Made by a program: the position numbers and the translations under genes
In this document: one piece after another, positions 1 to 11,200 of the stretch
How positions within the stretch are numbered: position 1 is the first letter of the stretch
How the letters are laid out: every line of letters starts with the position of its first letter
Origin: Bufo bufo
Lineage: Eukaryota; Chordata; Amphibia; Anura; Bufonidae
Reading direction: 5' to 3'
NCBI RefSeq assembly: GCF_905171765.1
Contig: NC_053390.1
Span: 508,885,444 to 508,949,443, forward strand
Length of the DNA: 64,000 nt
The notes under the pieces: model-generated
Database searches by the model: none
Told to the model about the DNA's origin: nothing
The model's input: only the letters and a program-made list of their open reading frames with translations

Positions 1-1038
1 TGCCCCACCTCTGTAGCATGGTCCTCATCTGTAGAATGTCTCCCATTCATCCCCCATTGGTCATAATAAATGAAACACATCCTTTGGTAGAGTCTTGATA
101 AATGACCCCCATACTCCATTGCTAGGGAACAGTAGATGGATGCCCTCTAAACTCCAAGCCTTCATGTCCATTGTCTCCTTCTGGAGGTACAGATGTTAAC
201 AAGATACAATGCTTCACACATTTGGTAATGTCCGATGTTGGCTAGCTTTTGGTCAAAAGTCTGTTGCATAATCCCCTAGTCCCTCACCTTACTTTTACTA
301 CTATACATGTGATATATGATATTGTTTGATCTAATTATAAGCGCTGGCTGATCCACCATCTGGTCAACACAGCCAAGGCCTGTAATCCAGATCTATGGAG
401 GTGAACCATCTCTCCTTCGGATCCTCTGCGGTTTAACAAGATACAGGAGAAGATGTGGATGGAGGATCTTACTGCTTCAATCAGAGGTCCCCACAATAAG
501 TTAGGGCCACTATAATTTCTGTATCAAGCCTCTCTTCACATCTTCCCGTGATTTACTATTTTTTGGAATATATTAACGTATGATCAGTGATGTCTTTGCA
601 AGTAATAAACTGACCTTGTAATTCTCAGTTACTTCCCGTGATTCTGCCTGTACACAGACTCTTTGCCGCACTTGTCAGGAGAAATCCATATACTATTCTG
701 CCCTAGGTGTATACAGATTTCTCCCTGCTGCATGCACACTCACCCACTTTAGCTGAGGTCCAGTCTGCTTGTACTGACTTCACTTTGGCTACTTATGACA
801 GTCTGAAAATCACTTCAGTGACATTGTCAGTACTGGCCAATGTTCATTTTTCTATAGAGTTTGCGCTGAGTAAAGTATACTCTCAAGGCTGAAAGTATTG
901 CAATGGGGGTGCGGATCTGACTACTAGAACACCCACTGATCAGCTGTTTAGGGGCCATGTAAGCATTGTGTCCACTTCAGTGTTTACCTGCTTGGTGTCT
1001 ACATTGTAGTGGAGGTGCAGGGTAATTACAGCAGAGGA
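1..1038. other. Intergenic sequence, nothing recognised
   Basis: No open frame, RNA gene or clear repeat boundary could be recognised here. Short frames in this stretch have no familiar motif. It is most simply intergenic DNA upstream of the repeats that precede ERI1. Confidence 0.5.
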
Positions 1039-2160
1039 TTAACCCCTTAAGGACCCGCGTCGTACATGTACGGCGCTGGTGGATGTAACTTAAGAACCAG
1101 CACTGTACATGTACGGCGGGCTGATCGGGCGGGTGCAGGAGCTGCGCCCACCCGATCAGCAGCAGGGGTGTGGCAGTCACTGATTGCTGGACCCCTGCTG
1201 TATGCGCCAGCATCAACATGTGCGAGATCCTCCCGGGTGCGGGGTGGCCACCAGGTCCCGCTGCTGCTGTGACGGGGACCCGATGGCAAGGATGGCAGCC
1301 CGATGCCTTCCTTGGGCATCGTGGCTGCCTTCCGTGACAGCCTGTGAGATCCAGCCCCCTGGATATCACAGGCAGGAAGGCTGTAAGTGTATTACAGTGT
1401 GTAATACACTTACAGCCAATGCATGACAATACAGAAGTATTGTCATTTGTTATGCATTGTAAAAGGGATCGGACCCCCAAAAGTTGAAGTCCCAGAGTGG
1501 TACAAAAAAATAAAGTGAAAAAAGAAGTAAAAAAAATAAAGTTTTACAAAAAAATTAAAAGTTTCAAGTAAAAAAAAAAAAAAGAAGACATATTAGGTAT
1601 CGCTGCATCCGTATCGACTGGCTCTATAAAATATCCCATGACCTAACCCCTCAGGTGAACAACGTCAAAAAAATAAAATAAAAACTGTGCTAAAAAAAAC
1701 ACATTTTCTTGTCACCTTACATCACTAAAAGTGCAACACCAAGCGATCAAAAAGGCATATGCCCCCCAAAATAGTGCCAATCTAACCGTCACCTCATCCC
1801 GCAAAAAATTAGCCCCTACCTAAGACAAACGCCCCCAAAAAAAACCAAAAAAAACTATGGCTCTCTGACTATGGAGACACTAAAACATGATTTTTTTTTT
1901 GTTTCAACCTGCTCTATAAAAATACCACATTATCTAACCCCTCAGGTAAACACCGTAAAAACGATAAAATAAAAACGATGTAAAAAAGCGCCATTTTTTT
2001 GTCACCTTACGTCACAAAAAGTGTAATAGCAAGCGATCAAAAAGTCATATGCACCCCACAAAAATGAGCCCCTACAGAAAACAATCGGGCAAAAAATAAA
2101 AAAAAACTATGGCTCTCAGAATATGGAGACACTAAAACATGATTTTTTTTTGTTTAAAAA
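1039..2160 (+). repeat. TTAA-bounded non-autonomous element, left part (family 3)
   Basis: Begins with TTAACCCCTTAAGGACC, followed by GC-rich palindromic DNA (two GTACATGTAC sites near 1063 and 1106, and a hairpin at about 1380-1414). An A-rich interior then contains the phrase TATTAGGTATCGC. The same interior recurs at about 9719-9960, 11763-12900 and 57020-59600, and the opposite end GGTCCTTAAGGGGTTAA is seen at 59618-59621. The TTAA ends suggest a piggyBac-type element. The right end is missing here, so the copy is truncated. It encodes nothing visible. Confidence 0.6.
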
Positions 2161-2512
2161 ATGCTGCACCCCCCACCCCATACTTTAAAACATTGTACCC
2201 CTCACAGTTGTTATGCCTTCATTTCCCCCCTCACAGTAGTTATGCCCTCAATGTACCCCTTCATAGTAGTAATACCCTCTCTATGCCTCCTCCACAGTAG
2301 CCCTTTTATAGCTGACTGGCTTCTTTGTAGAGACTTACATAGCTGCAGACCATGCTAAGTACCCATGCATGTACACTGTCCCAATGAAGCAGAGGACCTT
2401 GCTTTACTGTGCATACATTGCACATTAGGCACATGCACAGTGAAGTGAGATGTACTGTAATTGGCTTCATCACCACAGTGTGCATGTGATAACACTGAAC
2501 AAGAGTCCTGGA

Positions 2513-2683
2513 TTAACCCCTAAAGTACCAGAATCATCGTTCCCCATCATTGTGGCCGGGTGTCTGCTGTATGATACAGCCGGCACCCGCCGCATATGGA
2601 ACGGGCTCACTGCAGCAGCCTGCTCTATACATTCCATCAGCCACCATGATGTACGGGTACGTCGCGGTGGTTGAAGGGGTTAG
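2513..2683. repeat. Short TTAA MITE
   Basis: Starts TTAACCCCTAAAGTACC and ends in the imperfect inverse GGTTGAAGGGGTTAG. The ends resemble the TTAACCCCTTAA termini of family 3, so this is probably a short internally deleted relative. There is no coding content. Confidence 0.5.
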
Positions 2684-3529
2684 GGTTTCTGAATCCTGAG
2701 GGCTCAGATAGAGTTGAATTTGGGACATGCCACAGGCATCCCAGGACTGCAATATTACCAACAGTCCCGAATTTGCAGGGTATGTCCCTAATCTTCAGAG
2801 ACAGTCCCTGAAAGTTTGGGCTGTCCCATGCTGAAAGTGTAGGGGGGGGGGGGGCTTATGTAAACCCCACTCATATATGGGTGGTCTTATATTGTTTTGC
2901 GTCGTTCTCTGGCCTATGTATCTCGAATTTACCAACTGAAATTGGTAAGTATGAGGACCACGGAACAGTCATCAAAATCAAGGACTATCCTGCCAGATCC
3001 GGTTGGGAGGCATGTTCTTAGATTTAAAGGGGTTCTATACCTTTTTCATACTGATGATCTATCCTCTGGATAGGTCATCAGTATCTGATCAGTGGGGGTC
3101 CGACACCATAACGGCTATGCTTGGTATCGCAGCTCATCCTAAAGGTCTAGGGACCTTCTTGCTGTTTCCCGCAGGCCAGTGACGTCACAACTATTTCCCT
3201 GGCCTGGGCGCAGCTCAGCTCCATTCACTTCAATGGGACTGAGCTCCACCTAGGCCATGTGAACTATAGTCATGACATCATTGGCCTGTGGGAAACAGCG
3301 AGAAGGCCGCAGCACTACTGCCCTCTCAAACAGCTGATCAGCGGGGGTCCTGAGCGTCAGACCCCTGCCGATCAGAAGCTAATAACTAGTGATGAGCGAA
3401 TGGCATAAAACTTTGTTTCAATACTGTACGGAGCGAGCGCTCTGTACAGTATTAGAATGTATTGGCTCCGATGAGCCAACATTATTACTTTGCGAAGTCT
3501 CACAAGACTTCGGGTAAAAACTTAAATGT

Positions 3530-4483
3530 GGGCCAGATTTATCATTACTCTGACAGCTCAGGCTACTTTCACACTAGCGTCGGGGTTCTGCTTGTGAGCT
3601 CCGTTTGAAGGCTCTCACAAGCGGCCCCGAACGCATCCGTCAAGCCCCAATGCATTCTGAGTGGATGCGGATCCGCTCAGAATGCATCAGTTTGGCTCCG
3701 CTTGGCCTCCGTTCCGCTCAGCAGGCGGACACCTGAACGCAGCTTGCAGCATTTTCGTGTCCGCCTGGCCGTGCGGAGCCGAATGGATCCGTCCAGACTT
3801 ACAATGTAAGTCAATGGGGACGGATCCGTTTGCAGTTGACACCATATGGTGCAATTTTCAAACGGATCCGTCTTCATTGACTTTCAATGCAAAGTCTGGA
3901 CGGATCCGTCTGACTAACTTTCACACTTAGATTTTTTTCTGAACTATAATGCAGACGGATCCGTTCTGAACGGATCCCAACGTTTGCATTATAGGAGCGG
4001 ATCCGTCTGTGCAGACAGCAGACGGACCCGCTCTGAACACTAGTGTGAAAGTAGCCTCACTCCACTTTCACATATGGCTAAAGTCAGTTTTAGCTAAGTC
4101 AGATTTATGATCGGCCCTTTAAGACTGTAATAAATGTGGTTTGACGGTAGCAGTTTATCCGTCAGTAAGCAGCTTTACAAAAGTCGCACGTCTTTACAAA
4201 AAAGTCGCATGTTCTATTAAAGTCTCATAAGATAAGCATGGTCCTCCCTGGAGTGAAATTGCACATTTTTTTGCGACTTTTTTGCAACTTTTTAAATAGT
4301 CGCAATAGTAAATCTGTCTAGAGATTCATTTACATAAGAAAACACGCCCACTTTCAGAAAACTGGCGAGCATAGTGCAGAGCCGAAAAAAGTCGCAAATT
4401 TTTGCGCAGTTTTAGCGATTGCGCAAAAATTTGCAACTTTTTCACTCCATTATTCTGACTTGAGCTAATGATAAATCTGGCCC
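3530..4483. mobile_element. MITE D (GGGCCAGATTTATCATTA ends) inserted in MITE B
   Basis: Perfect 18-bp terminal inverted repeats GGGCCAGATTTATCATTA lie at 3530 and 4483. The interior is rich in the words AAAGTCGCA and TTTGCGACTTTTT. Element C interrupts it near its left end. Confidence 0.75.
3561..4056. mobile_element. MITE C (GGCTACTTTCACACTAG ends), TSD TCA, innermost
   Basis: Terminal inverted repeats GGCTACTTTCACACTAG / CTAGTGTGAAAGTAGCC are flanked by the 3-bp direct repeat TCA (3558-3560 and 4057-4059). Three-base duplications and hairpin-rich interiors are usual for PIF/Harbinger-type MITEs. The interior contains many CGGATCCGT palindromes. The same family is the target of the large foldback element at 26569-32035. 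Confidence 0.75.
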
Positions 4484-4699
4484 TCGGAGATTTATCATTA
4501 ATTTCCTGAACTCGGGTTCAGTTCCAAGGTACCACTTGTAATAACTTCGGCTCATCGGAGCCAATACATTCTAATACTGTAGGGAGCGTTCGCTCCGTAT
4601 GGTATGGAAATGAAGTTTTATGCGAATCGACTTCGGATGTTTCATCTGAAGTCGATTTGCTCATCCCTACTAATGATCTATCAAGGACCCCTTTAAAGA

Positions 4700-4919
4700 T
4701 TTTACCCTTGTCAAACCCCAAAGCTTGTTAAAATGTCAGATTTTCACTCCAAGATGTGAGATGATGACTCTCTTGCTTGGAAGATACCTATTTGCATATC
4801 AAATTTTTCAAACATTGTGCAACATTTGATACATTTGGCACAAATGATAGCAACACAATGACGCCACAGAAAAGGTAAAACGAATAGGACATTTGACACT
4901 ACGTGTACATGACATGAAG
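4700..4919. other. Short gap before promoter, nothing recognised
   Basis: AT-rich DNA between the MITE nest and the CpG-rich promoter. No gene or repeat boundary was recognised. Confidence 0.5.
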
Positions 4920-4939
4920 TGATGGATAGGACAGGCCTG

Positions 4940-5144
4940 CAGCCTCTGGCGCCCCCGTGCGGTCGGCTCATTCCTCTCAGGCTAGGCTGTCCGGTGTTCC
5001 GGAAGTACGTCAGAGCTCCGGCAGACGCGGGACAGACAAGTCACCAGCACAGCAGCCTTCATGACACTGCCCTCCTCTAGACTTGTGTGCCGCAGGTGAT
5101 GACCGGAGCCGTGTGTCGCGACACCACACCGCAGTAGAGCCGTA
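4940..5144 (+). promoter_or_regulatory. ERI1: ERI1 CpG-rich promoter and 5' UTR with ETS/CRE-like composite site
   Basis: Base composition switches to CpG-rich DNA just before the ERI1 start codon, in contrast to the AT-rich transposon DNA upstream. CCGGAAGT (4999-5006), a strong ETS-class core, directly abuts ACGTCA (5007-5012), a CREB/ATF-like half site. ETS/CRE composites are typical of TATA-less, broadly expressed promoters. No TATA box was seen. The transcription start and 5' UTR length are inferred only. Confidence 0.6.
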
Positions 5145-5240
5145 ATGGAGGAGCAGAAGGAGAACAGGCCGCTCCATAACGCGGGCTGCGAGGAGGCAGA
5201 GCTGGGCAGGACGCTGAAGAACCTGGAGCTTTCAGGGAGG
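5145..5240 (+). CDS. ERI1: ERI1 exon 1 (residues 1-32)
   Basis: Starts at ATG 5145 and ends before the donor GTAAGG at 5241, phase 0. It encodes the charged, variable N-terminus (begins MEEQKENRP). The exon lies inside the CpG-rich promoter region. Confidence 0.88.
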
Positions 5241-8200
5241 GTAAGGGCTGTGTCTACTACTTAGACTCCATTAGGGCTCATGGCCGCTGGTGCTTACTGG
5301 GATGGTGAGAATTTAAAGGGGAACTCTGGTAAAAGAAGCCGTCCTTTCTGCTTGTTCTAGTCACTGTGGTAAGGTTGGTCTACATGCACACAGAGCGGAC
5401 ATTTATTACCTTTAGGGTTTGTACACTAGTCTTAAAGGGGTTGTCTGACTTCAGTGAGCGTGCGAAGAACACATGCGCAGCAGCTTGAATCTGTGTGGCA
5501 CTTGTGTCCGTAACCATGGAAACGAGCAGTGTATACTGTGGTACTACTAGAGCCCCCGCAGCGAGATCTTGGGGCTCTGATCCTTGTGAAGGCAATTATC
5601 AGGAACGGAAGGTTTGTTCCCAATAACTGCCTGGCCCAAGTAAAGGGGTTACACACGATCCACTACTAACCCTTATGAAATATGAACTGTTTTTCAGGTG
5701 AAAGAGAGAAGCCTAAGTGATGGTCAGGACGACCCGGGGATTCATTCTCCTAAATCTAGCGCCAGTGACTTCAGCGATCCAGTCTACAAAGAAATTGCCT
5801 TCACCAATGGATGTGTAAATCGAATGAGTAAAGATGAGCTGAAAGCCAAGCTTACAGAACTGAAGCTGGACACCAGGTAAAATAAAACGGAAGAAAAGCG
5901 GTTATAGCTTTATTTCACTGCACTGTGGCATCATGGACCCTTTGCTATATGTCGGCAGTAGAGATGAGCGACGCGAGCTTCAGATGCTTCACCCCAAGTC
6001 GCTTCGTTCATAACTTTGGAATAATACTGTATGGAGAGATGTCTATGTACAGTATTAGAATGTATGGGCTCCACTGCCTGGTCAGAACAGTGCCCATGCC
6101 AGCGCCCGAAGGTGAACTGCACAAGCATGGCATCTTAGCCACCCAACAGGATGATGCAGGGTTTACAGGGTGGGCCAGATGAAGGGTTAGGGAGGAGTTA
6201 TGCACCCAGAAAGCAGAGGTGCCTGGGCACTTACTGCCCAAACGCCGCCCCTGGGCACTTGCCAGCTTTCATTTGCGTATCATTAAAACCACGTTTATGA
6301 ACATCAGAAGAAAAGAACAAAGGTACCATTTAAATCATGTTTATTTGTGCCACAGCGTTGTGTAAGCAGCGCAGAAGCCGTATTTGTGAAGATGAAGGCT
6401 GGCATGATATAGCTATCAACCGATTGCTTGTTCTTCTGACTGCTCCACATACAAGCCTCCTCACCTCTGCCGAGCATGCATGTGTTATAAACTTTTGTTC
6501 TCCAGTAGAACTAAAGGATCAAGCATTTGGATTTTTCTTCTCTGACATTGGCTGTCTGAGAGAGTCAGGTGGGCCCCCATACATACTGGTTGGTGGCTTA
6601 GGCCTCTTTCACACAACCGTTTTTTTTTTCTTCATTCCGTATACGGAACCATTAATTTCAATGGTTCCGCAAAAAGAAACGGAATGTATTCCGTATGCAT
6701 TCCGTTTCCGTATTTCCATTTTTCCGTTCCGTTAAAAGATAGAACATGTCCTATTATTTCCCGTAAAATCACGTTCCGTGGCTCCATTCAAGTCAATGGG
6801 TCCGCAAAAAAAACGGAACACATACGGAAATTCATCCGTATGTCTTCTGTATCCATTCCGATTTTGCGGAACCATCTATTGAAAATGTTATGCCCAGCCC
6901 AATTTTTTCTATGTAATTACGTATACTGTATGTGCCGTACGGAAAAACGGAACCGAAACGGAAACACAATGGAAACGAAAAACGGATCTGGAAAAAACGA
7001 CCCGCAAAACCTTGAAAAAGCCATACGGTCGTGTGAAAGAGGCCTTAGACCAGCATTTAATATGTGTAACCTTTATAGAAGGGAATTGTAATAAAATACT
7101 TTTGCTGATTTTTATATTTTTCTCCCTCAAATAGAGGAGTGAAGGATGTCCTGAGCAAACGTCTGAAGAATTACTACAAGAAGCAGAAACTAAAGGAACC
7201 CAGCTGCAACAAAAACTACTACGACTACATTTGTGTCATTGACTTTGAGGCCACTTGTGAGGAGGGCAATGCCCCTGATTACATCCACGAGATCATCGAG
7301 TTCCCCATCGTCCTGATCAATACAAGGACAATGGAGATTGTAAGTCTGTAAATAGTTTAGTGGTCCCACATGGCGGCACTTCTGTTGGGGTTGGAATATA
7401 TATTGGAAATGTGTAAATGCATGTCCTGTTCTGTGGAGATAACTTTTCAGTGGCCATGTCATTATCACAATTAGGATGACAGTGACAGTTAACATATATA
7501 TATATTTATTTATTATCATGGATGGGTGATGTTAATAGATTAATTATTTTCACAGAGCATGTGTAGAACACCCTTTCAACCCCTAAAATTTACAGTGCTC
7601 TCTATGCAGTGTTTGTAATTTAAATTATTAGCCCCTTCCCCACCGCGTAACATAAATTTACGCCGGCGGTCAGGTATTTAAAAAGGGTGCCATAGCCACC
7701 GGGTGCCTACACTTAACCCCTCAGATGCTGTGGTCAAATGTAAGGCATCTAGGAGGTCAAAAACCGTGTATTGGCTCCCCCCAATGCTGGCGAGGAGTGT
7801 GTATGTGTGTGGCAGCCTCTGTATTCCTACATGATACGAGGTTACCACACATTAGTTCCTATGGAGAGTCTGTCTGTGACAGGGCTCCATAGGAACATAG
7901 TGTAGTCACCATAGACCCCCTGCTTCCCTCTACATTCTATGCAACCATAGATGGTGCCATAAGAAAGTGCCACTTGTCCTGCAAAAAACAAGCCTTCATA
8001 CGGCTATGGGAAGGCTGGGAGTAAAACAAACTGAAAATCGTCCGGTCTCTAAGTTTTTATGTTTAGCTCTAATGAATATGAAATCATACAACTTTGTAAT
8101 ATACTTGTATTTAAAGGCCTGCCTACATACCTCCCTTACACCGGTACAGTAGCCCCATCTTATAATAGGTTATAGGCTGGTCAAATGACCGTTTAGTCCT

Positions 8201-11200
8201 TTTCTGCCAATCGATGCATTACATAGGACTGATTCTTGGGCTATACCATTTTACTGTATAGGCAGGGGCTACTTCCTTGATATTAGAACAGCATGTGAGC
8301 AGAACTTTTAAACATGTATTTTAGCAAATTGTACAGTTTTATATACATACATAAAAACTGGGATGCCCTTTGTGCGCATGAAGCTTTAAAACATATCTGT
8401 TTTGCAGTCCACAAGTCGCGGTTCTGCAAAATATGGATGCGGTCTATTTGCTGCCTACATTTTGTGGACGCTTTGCTTTCAAAGGGGTCTGCAGTCCACA
8501 TTTTGTGGTCATATGGGGTCATTTATCAAGCAGGTGTAAAGTAGAACTGGCTTAGTTGCCCATAGCAACCAATCAGATTCCGCCTTTCATTTTCCAAAGA
8601 AGCTGTCAAAAATAAAGGTTGAATCTGATTGGTTGCTATGGACAACTAAGCCAGTTCTACTTTACACCAGTTTGATAAATGGCCTCAATAGTCTATCCTG
8701 TTATGGGAAGGGCATAAGGATGTGGAAAGCGCACATATGTTGCAGTAATATGCATGGGTCCTAACTCCTACAGTACTACGGCTATTCATATATTTCCTTT
8801 TTTTTCTTTTTAAAGGAGGATTCTTTCCAGCAGTATGTAAAGCCAGAAATTAAGCTAAAGCTTTCTGAATTCTGCATTAATCTTACTGGAATAACCCAGG
8901 TAAGTATTTGGTTACATTATGGAAAATGGTTAAAGGGGTTCTGCAGTTTTTTTAAACTGATGATCTATCCTCTGGATAGATGATCAGCATCTGATCGGCG
9001 GGGTCAGACACCCGGGACCCCCGCCAATCAGCAGTTTTAGAAAGCAGCGGCGCTCCAGCAGCGCTGCGGCCTGCTCACTGTTTACTGCTGGAGGGCCGCT
9101 GCCTTCACAAACAGCTGATCGGCGGGGGTCCCGGGTGTCTGACCCCCGCCGATCAGATGCTGATGATCTATCCAGAGGATAGATCATCAGTTTAAACAAA
9201 CTGCAGAACCCCTTTAATCCTTCTAGCTGCAAATATAAAGTATAAAGTGACATTAATATTGATGACATTATTGTCCATATCATTTTACTTGTACTTGAAT
9301 ATTTGTGTCCAGAGAGCTCAATTATTTGTTATTGTTTTTTACGTCTGCAGCAAATTGAAGAAACACAGAATTTGTGGATGTTTGAGGCCATTTATTTAAC
9401 CCCTTAAGCGACCATGACATACCTGTACGTCATGGACTGTTCTGCATTAAGCCACCATGCCGTACAGGTTTGTCATGGCAGCAACCTGTCGCCATGTCTG
9501 CATACATGGTGACAGCACTGAGATCCCAATGAGGGCGTTCCAATGATCACTTTGATTGGCTAGTCTATACCTACTAGTCCATCAGAAGCTTAAATAGCCG
9601 GCTAAAGGTTCTGATTCCCCCCCAGTTTGTGTCTGTGGGGGTCAGAACCTTGTAAAATGTTTAAACTTGATCTTCAAGAACCAAGTGTGTATCTGCACAT
9701 TTTATAATTGATAAAAAATAAATACTACACATGTTTGGTATCACCGCGTCCGTAACGACCTGATTTATAAAAAGATCATGTTACTTTTACTGCACGGTGA
9801 ACGCCAAAAAAAACTTAGATGGAATTGCAATTTTACCCACCTCGCTTCCCAAAAAATGGTATAAAAAATTATCAAAAAAGTCATGTACCCCAAATTAGTA
9901 CCAATCCGTCACCTCATCCCACAAAAATGAGGCCCTGCATAAGACACAAAACAGCATACAATGTCAATCAGCTGCTTCTAAGGCCACCAGGATATTGTCA
10001 TGCATTAAACAAGTAATAGACTCGCGGGACAGGGATGTAATGCTACCACTTTACAAAGCGTTGGTGTGGCCTCACCTGGAATATGCAGTTCAGTTCTGGG
10101 CACCAGTCCATAGGGTGCGGCTAAGCTCTGTTCACTTGAATGGAGCTTAGCCGCGCCCACGCTAGTTGATACTAGTCGTGACGTCACTGGGCCGGCGGTA
10201 AACAGTGAGAAGGCCGCGGCGCTGCTGGAGTGCTGCAGCCTTCTCAAACAGCTGATCGGCGGGGGTCCCAGGTGTCGGACCTCCTCTAGTCAGATGCTGA
10301 TGATCTATCCAGAGGATAGATCATCAGTACTTTAAACAAACTGTAGAACCCCTTTAACCATTTTCCATAATGTAACCAAATACTTACCTGGGCTATTCCA
10401 GTAAGATTAAGAATTCAGAAAGCTTTAGCTTCATTTCTGGCTTTACATACTGCTGGAAAGAATCCTCCTTTAAAAAGAAAAAAAAAGGAAATATATGAAT
10501 AGCCGTAGTACTGTAGGAGAATTAAATTAAATTGATTTAGTCTTGAGAAGAGACGTCTAAAGGGGGGGGACTTGATTAACCTATACAAGTATATAAATGG
10601 GCCATACAGAAAATGCAGTGAAAAACTGTTCCATGTAAAATGCCCTCTAAAGACAAGGGGCACTGCCTCCGACTGGAGAAGAAAAAGTTCAGTCTCCAGA
10701 AGCGTCAAAGCTTCTTTACTGTAAGAACTGTGAATCTGTGGAATAGACTTCCTCAGGATGTGGTCACAGCAGGAACAGTGGACAGTTTTAAAAAGGGTTT
10801 AGATTCATTCTTAAAATTAAATGACATTAATGCTTATGAAAATGTGTAGAAATCGGAGTCTCACTTCCTTCTGGGATTTAGATCCCCACCTATCCCTTGG
10901 TTGAACTTAATGGACTTAGGTATTTTTTCAACCGTATTAAAGGATAACTGTCACATTTAGACCCTAATTTCAATTTTCATATATGTAGTTACTAATAACA
11001 TGATATTCCAGAATCAGTTACTATTAGACTGACTTACCCCATATTTAATAAGATTCAGCCCTTAGCAACCAGTCTGCATAAAACTGCAATTTCACTATTC
11101 AGTTAAGATGGCCGCCACTGCCCTCACCCTGAGGCTAATCCCGCCTGCCCTCACTAGCCAGTAACAATAGCCCCCCAAAAGTGTCAGTAACCAGAGCTCT

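Larger units (their letters stand above)
3387..4669. mobile_element. MITE B (TAGTGATGAGCGAA ends) inserted in MITE A
   Basis: Inverted ends GTGATGAGCGAA (left) and TTTGCTCATCCCTA (right) sit inside MITE A between its two recognisable halves. TA lies at both junctions, which would fit a Tc1/mariner-type mover, although the exact target duplication is uncertain. The arms carry the inverted phrase around ACAGTATTAGAATGTATTGG. It is interrupted by MITE D. Confidence 0.6.
3024..4696. mobile_element. MITE A (TTAA, AAAGGGGTTCT ends), outermost of a four-level nest
   Basis: Left end TTAAAGGGG at 3024 and right end CCCCTTTAA at 4696. The interior phrase GATGATCTATCCTCTGGATA is shared with the copies at 8930-9217 and 10105-10357. 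The TTAA flanks point to a piggyBac-like mover. The element is split by MITE B, which itself contains D and C. Confidence 0.7.

Noticed and set aside
977..1480. 167-codon minus-strand frame
   Set aside because: It lies across the GC-rich palindromic end of a family 3 element; competing frames on both strands and no domain.
6337..7091. 132- and 135-codon frames in ERI1 intron 2
   Set aside because: They cross the 6601-7044 MITE and have no exon-like boundaries or known motifs; ERI1 splices cleanly from 5876 to 7135.
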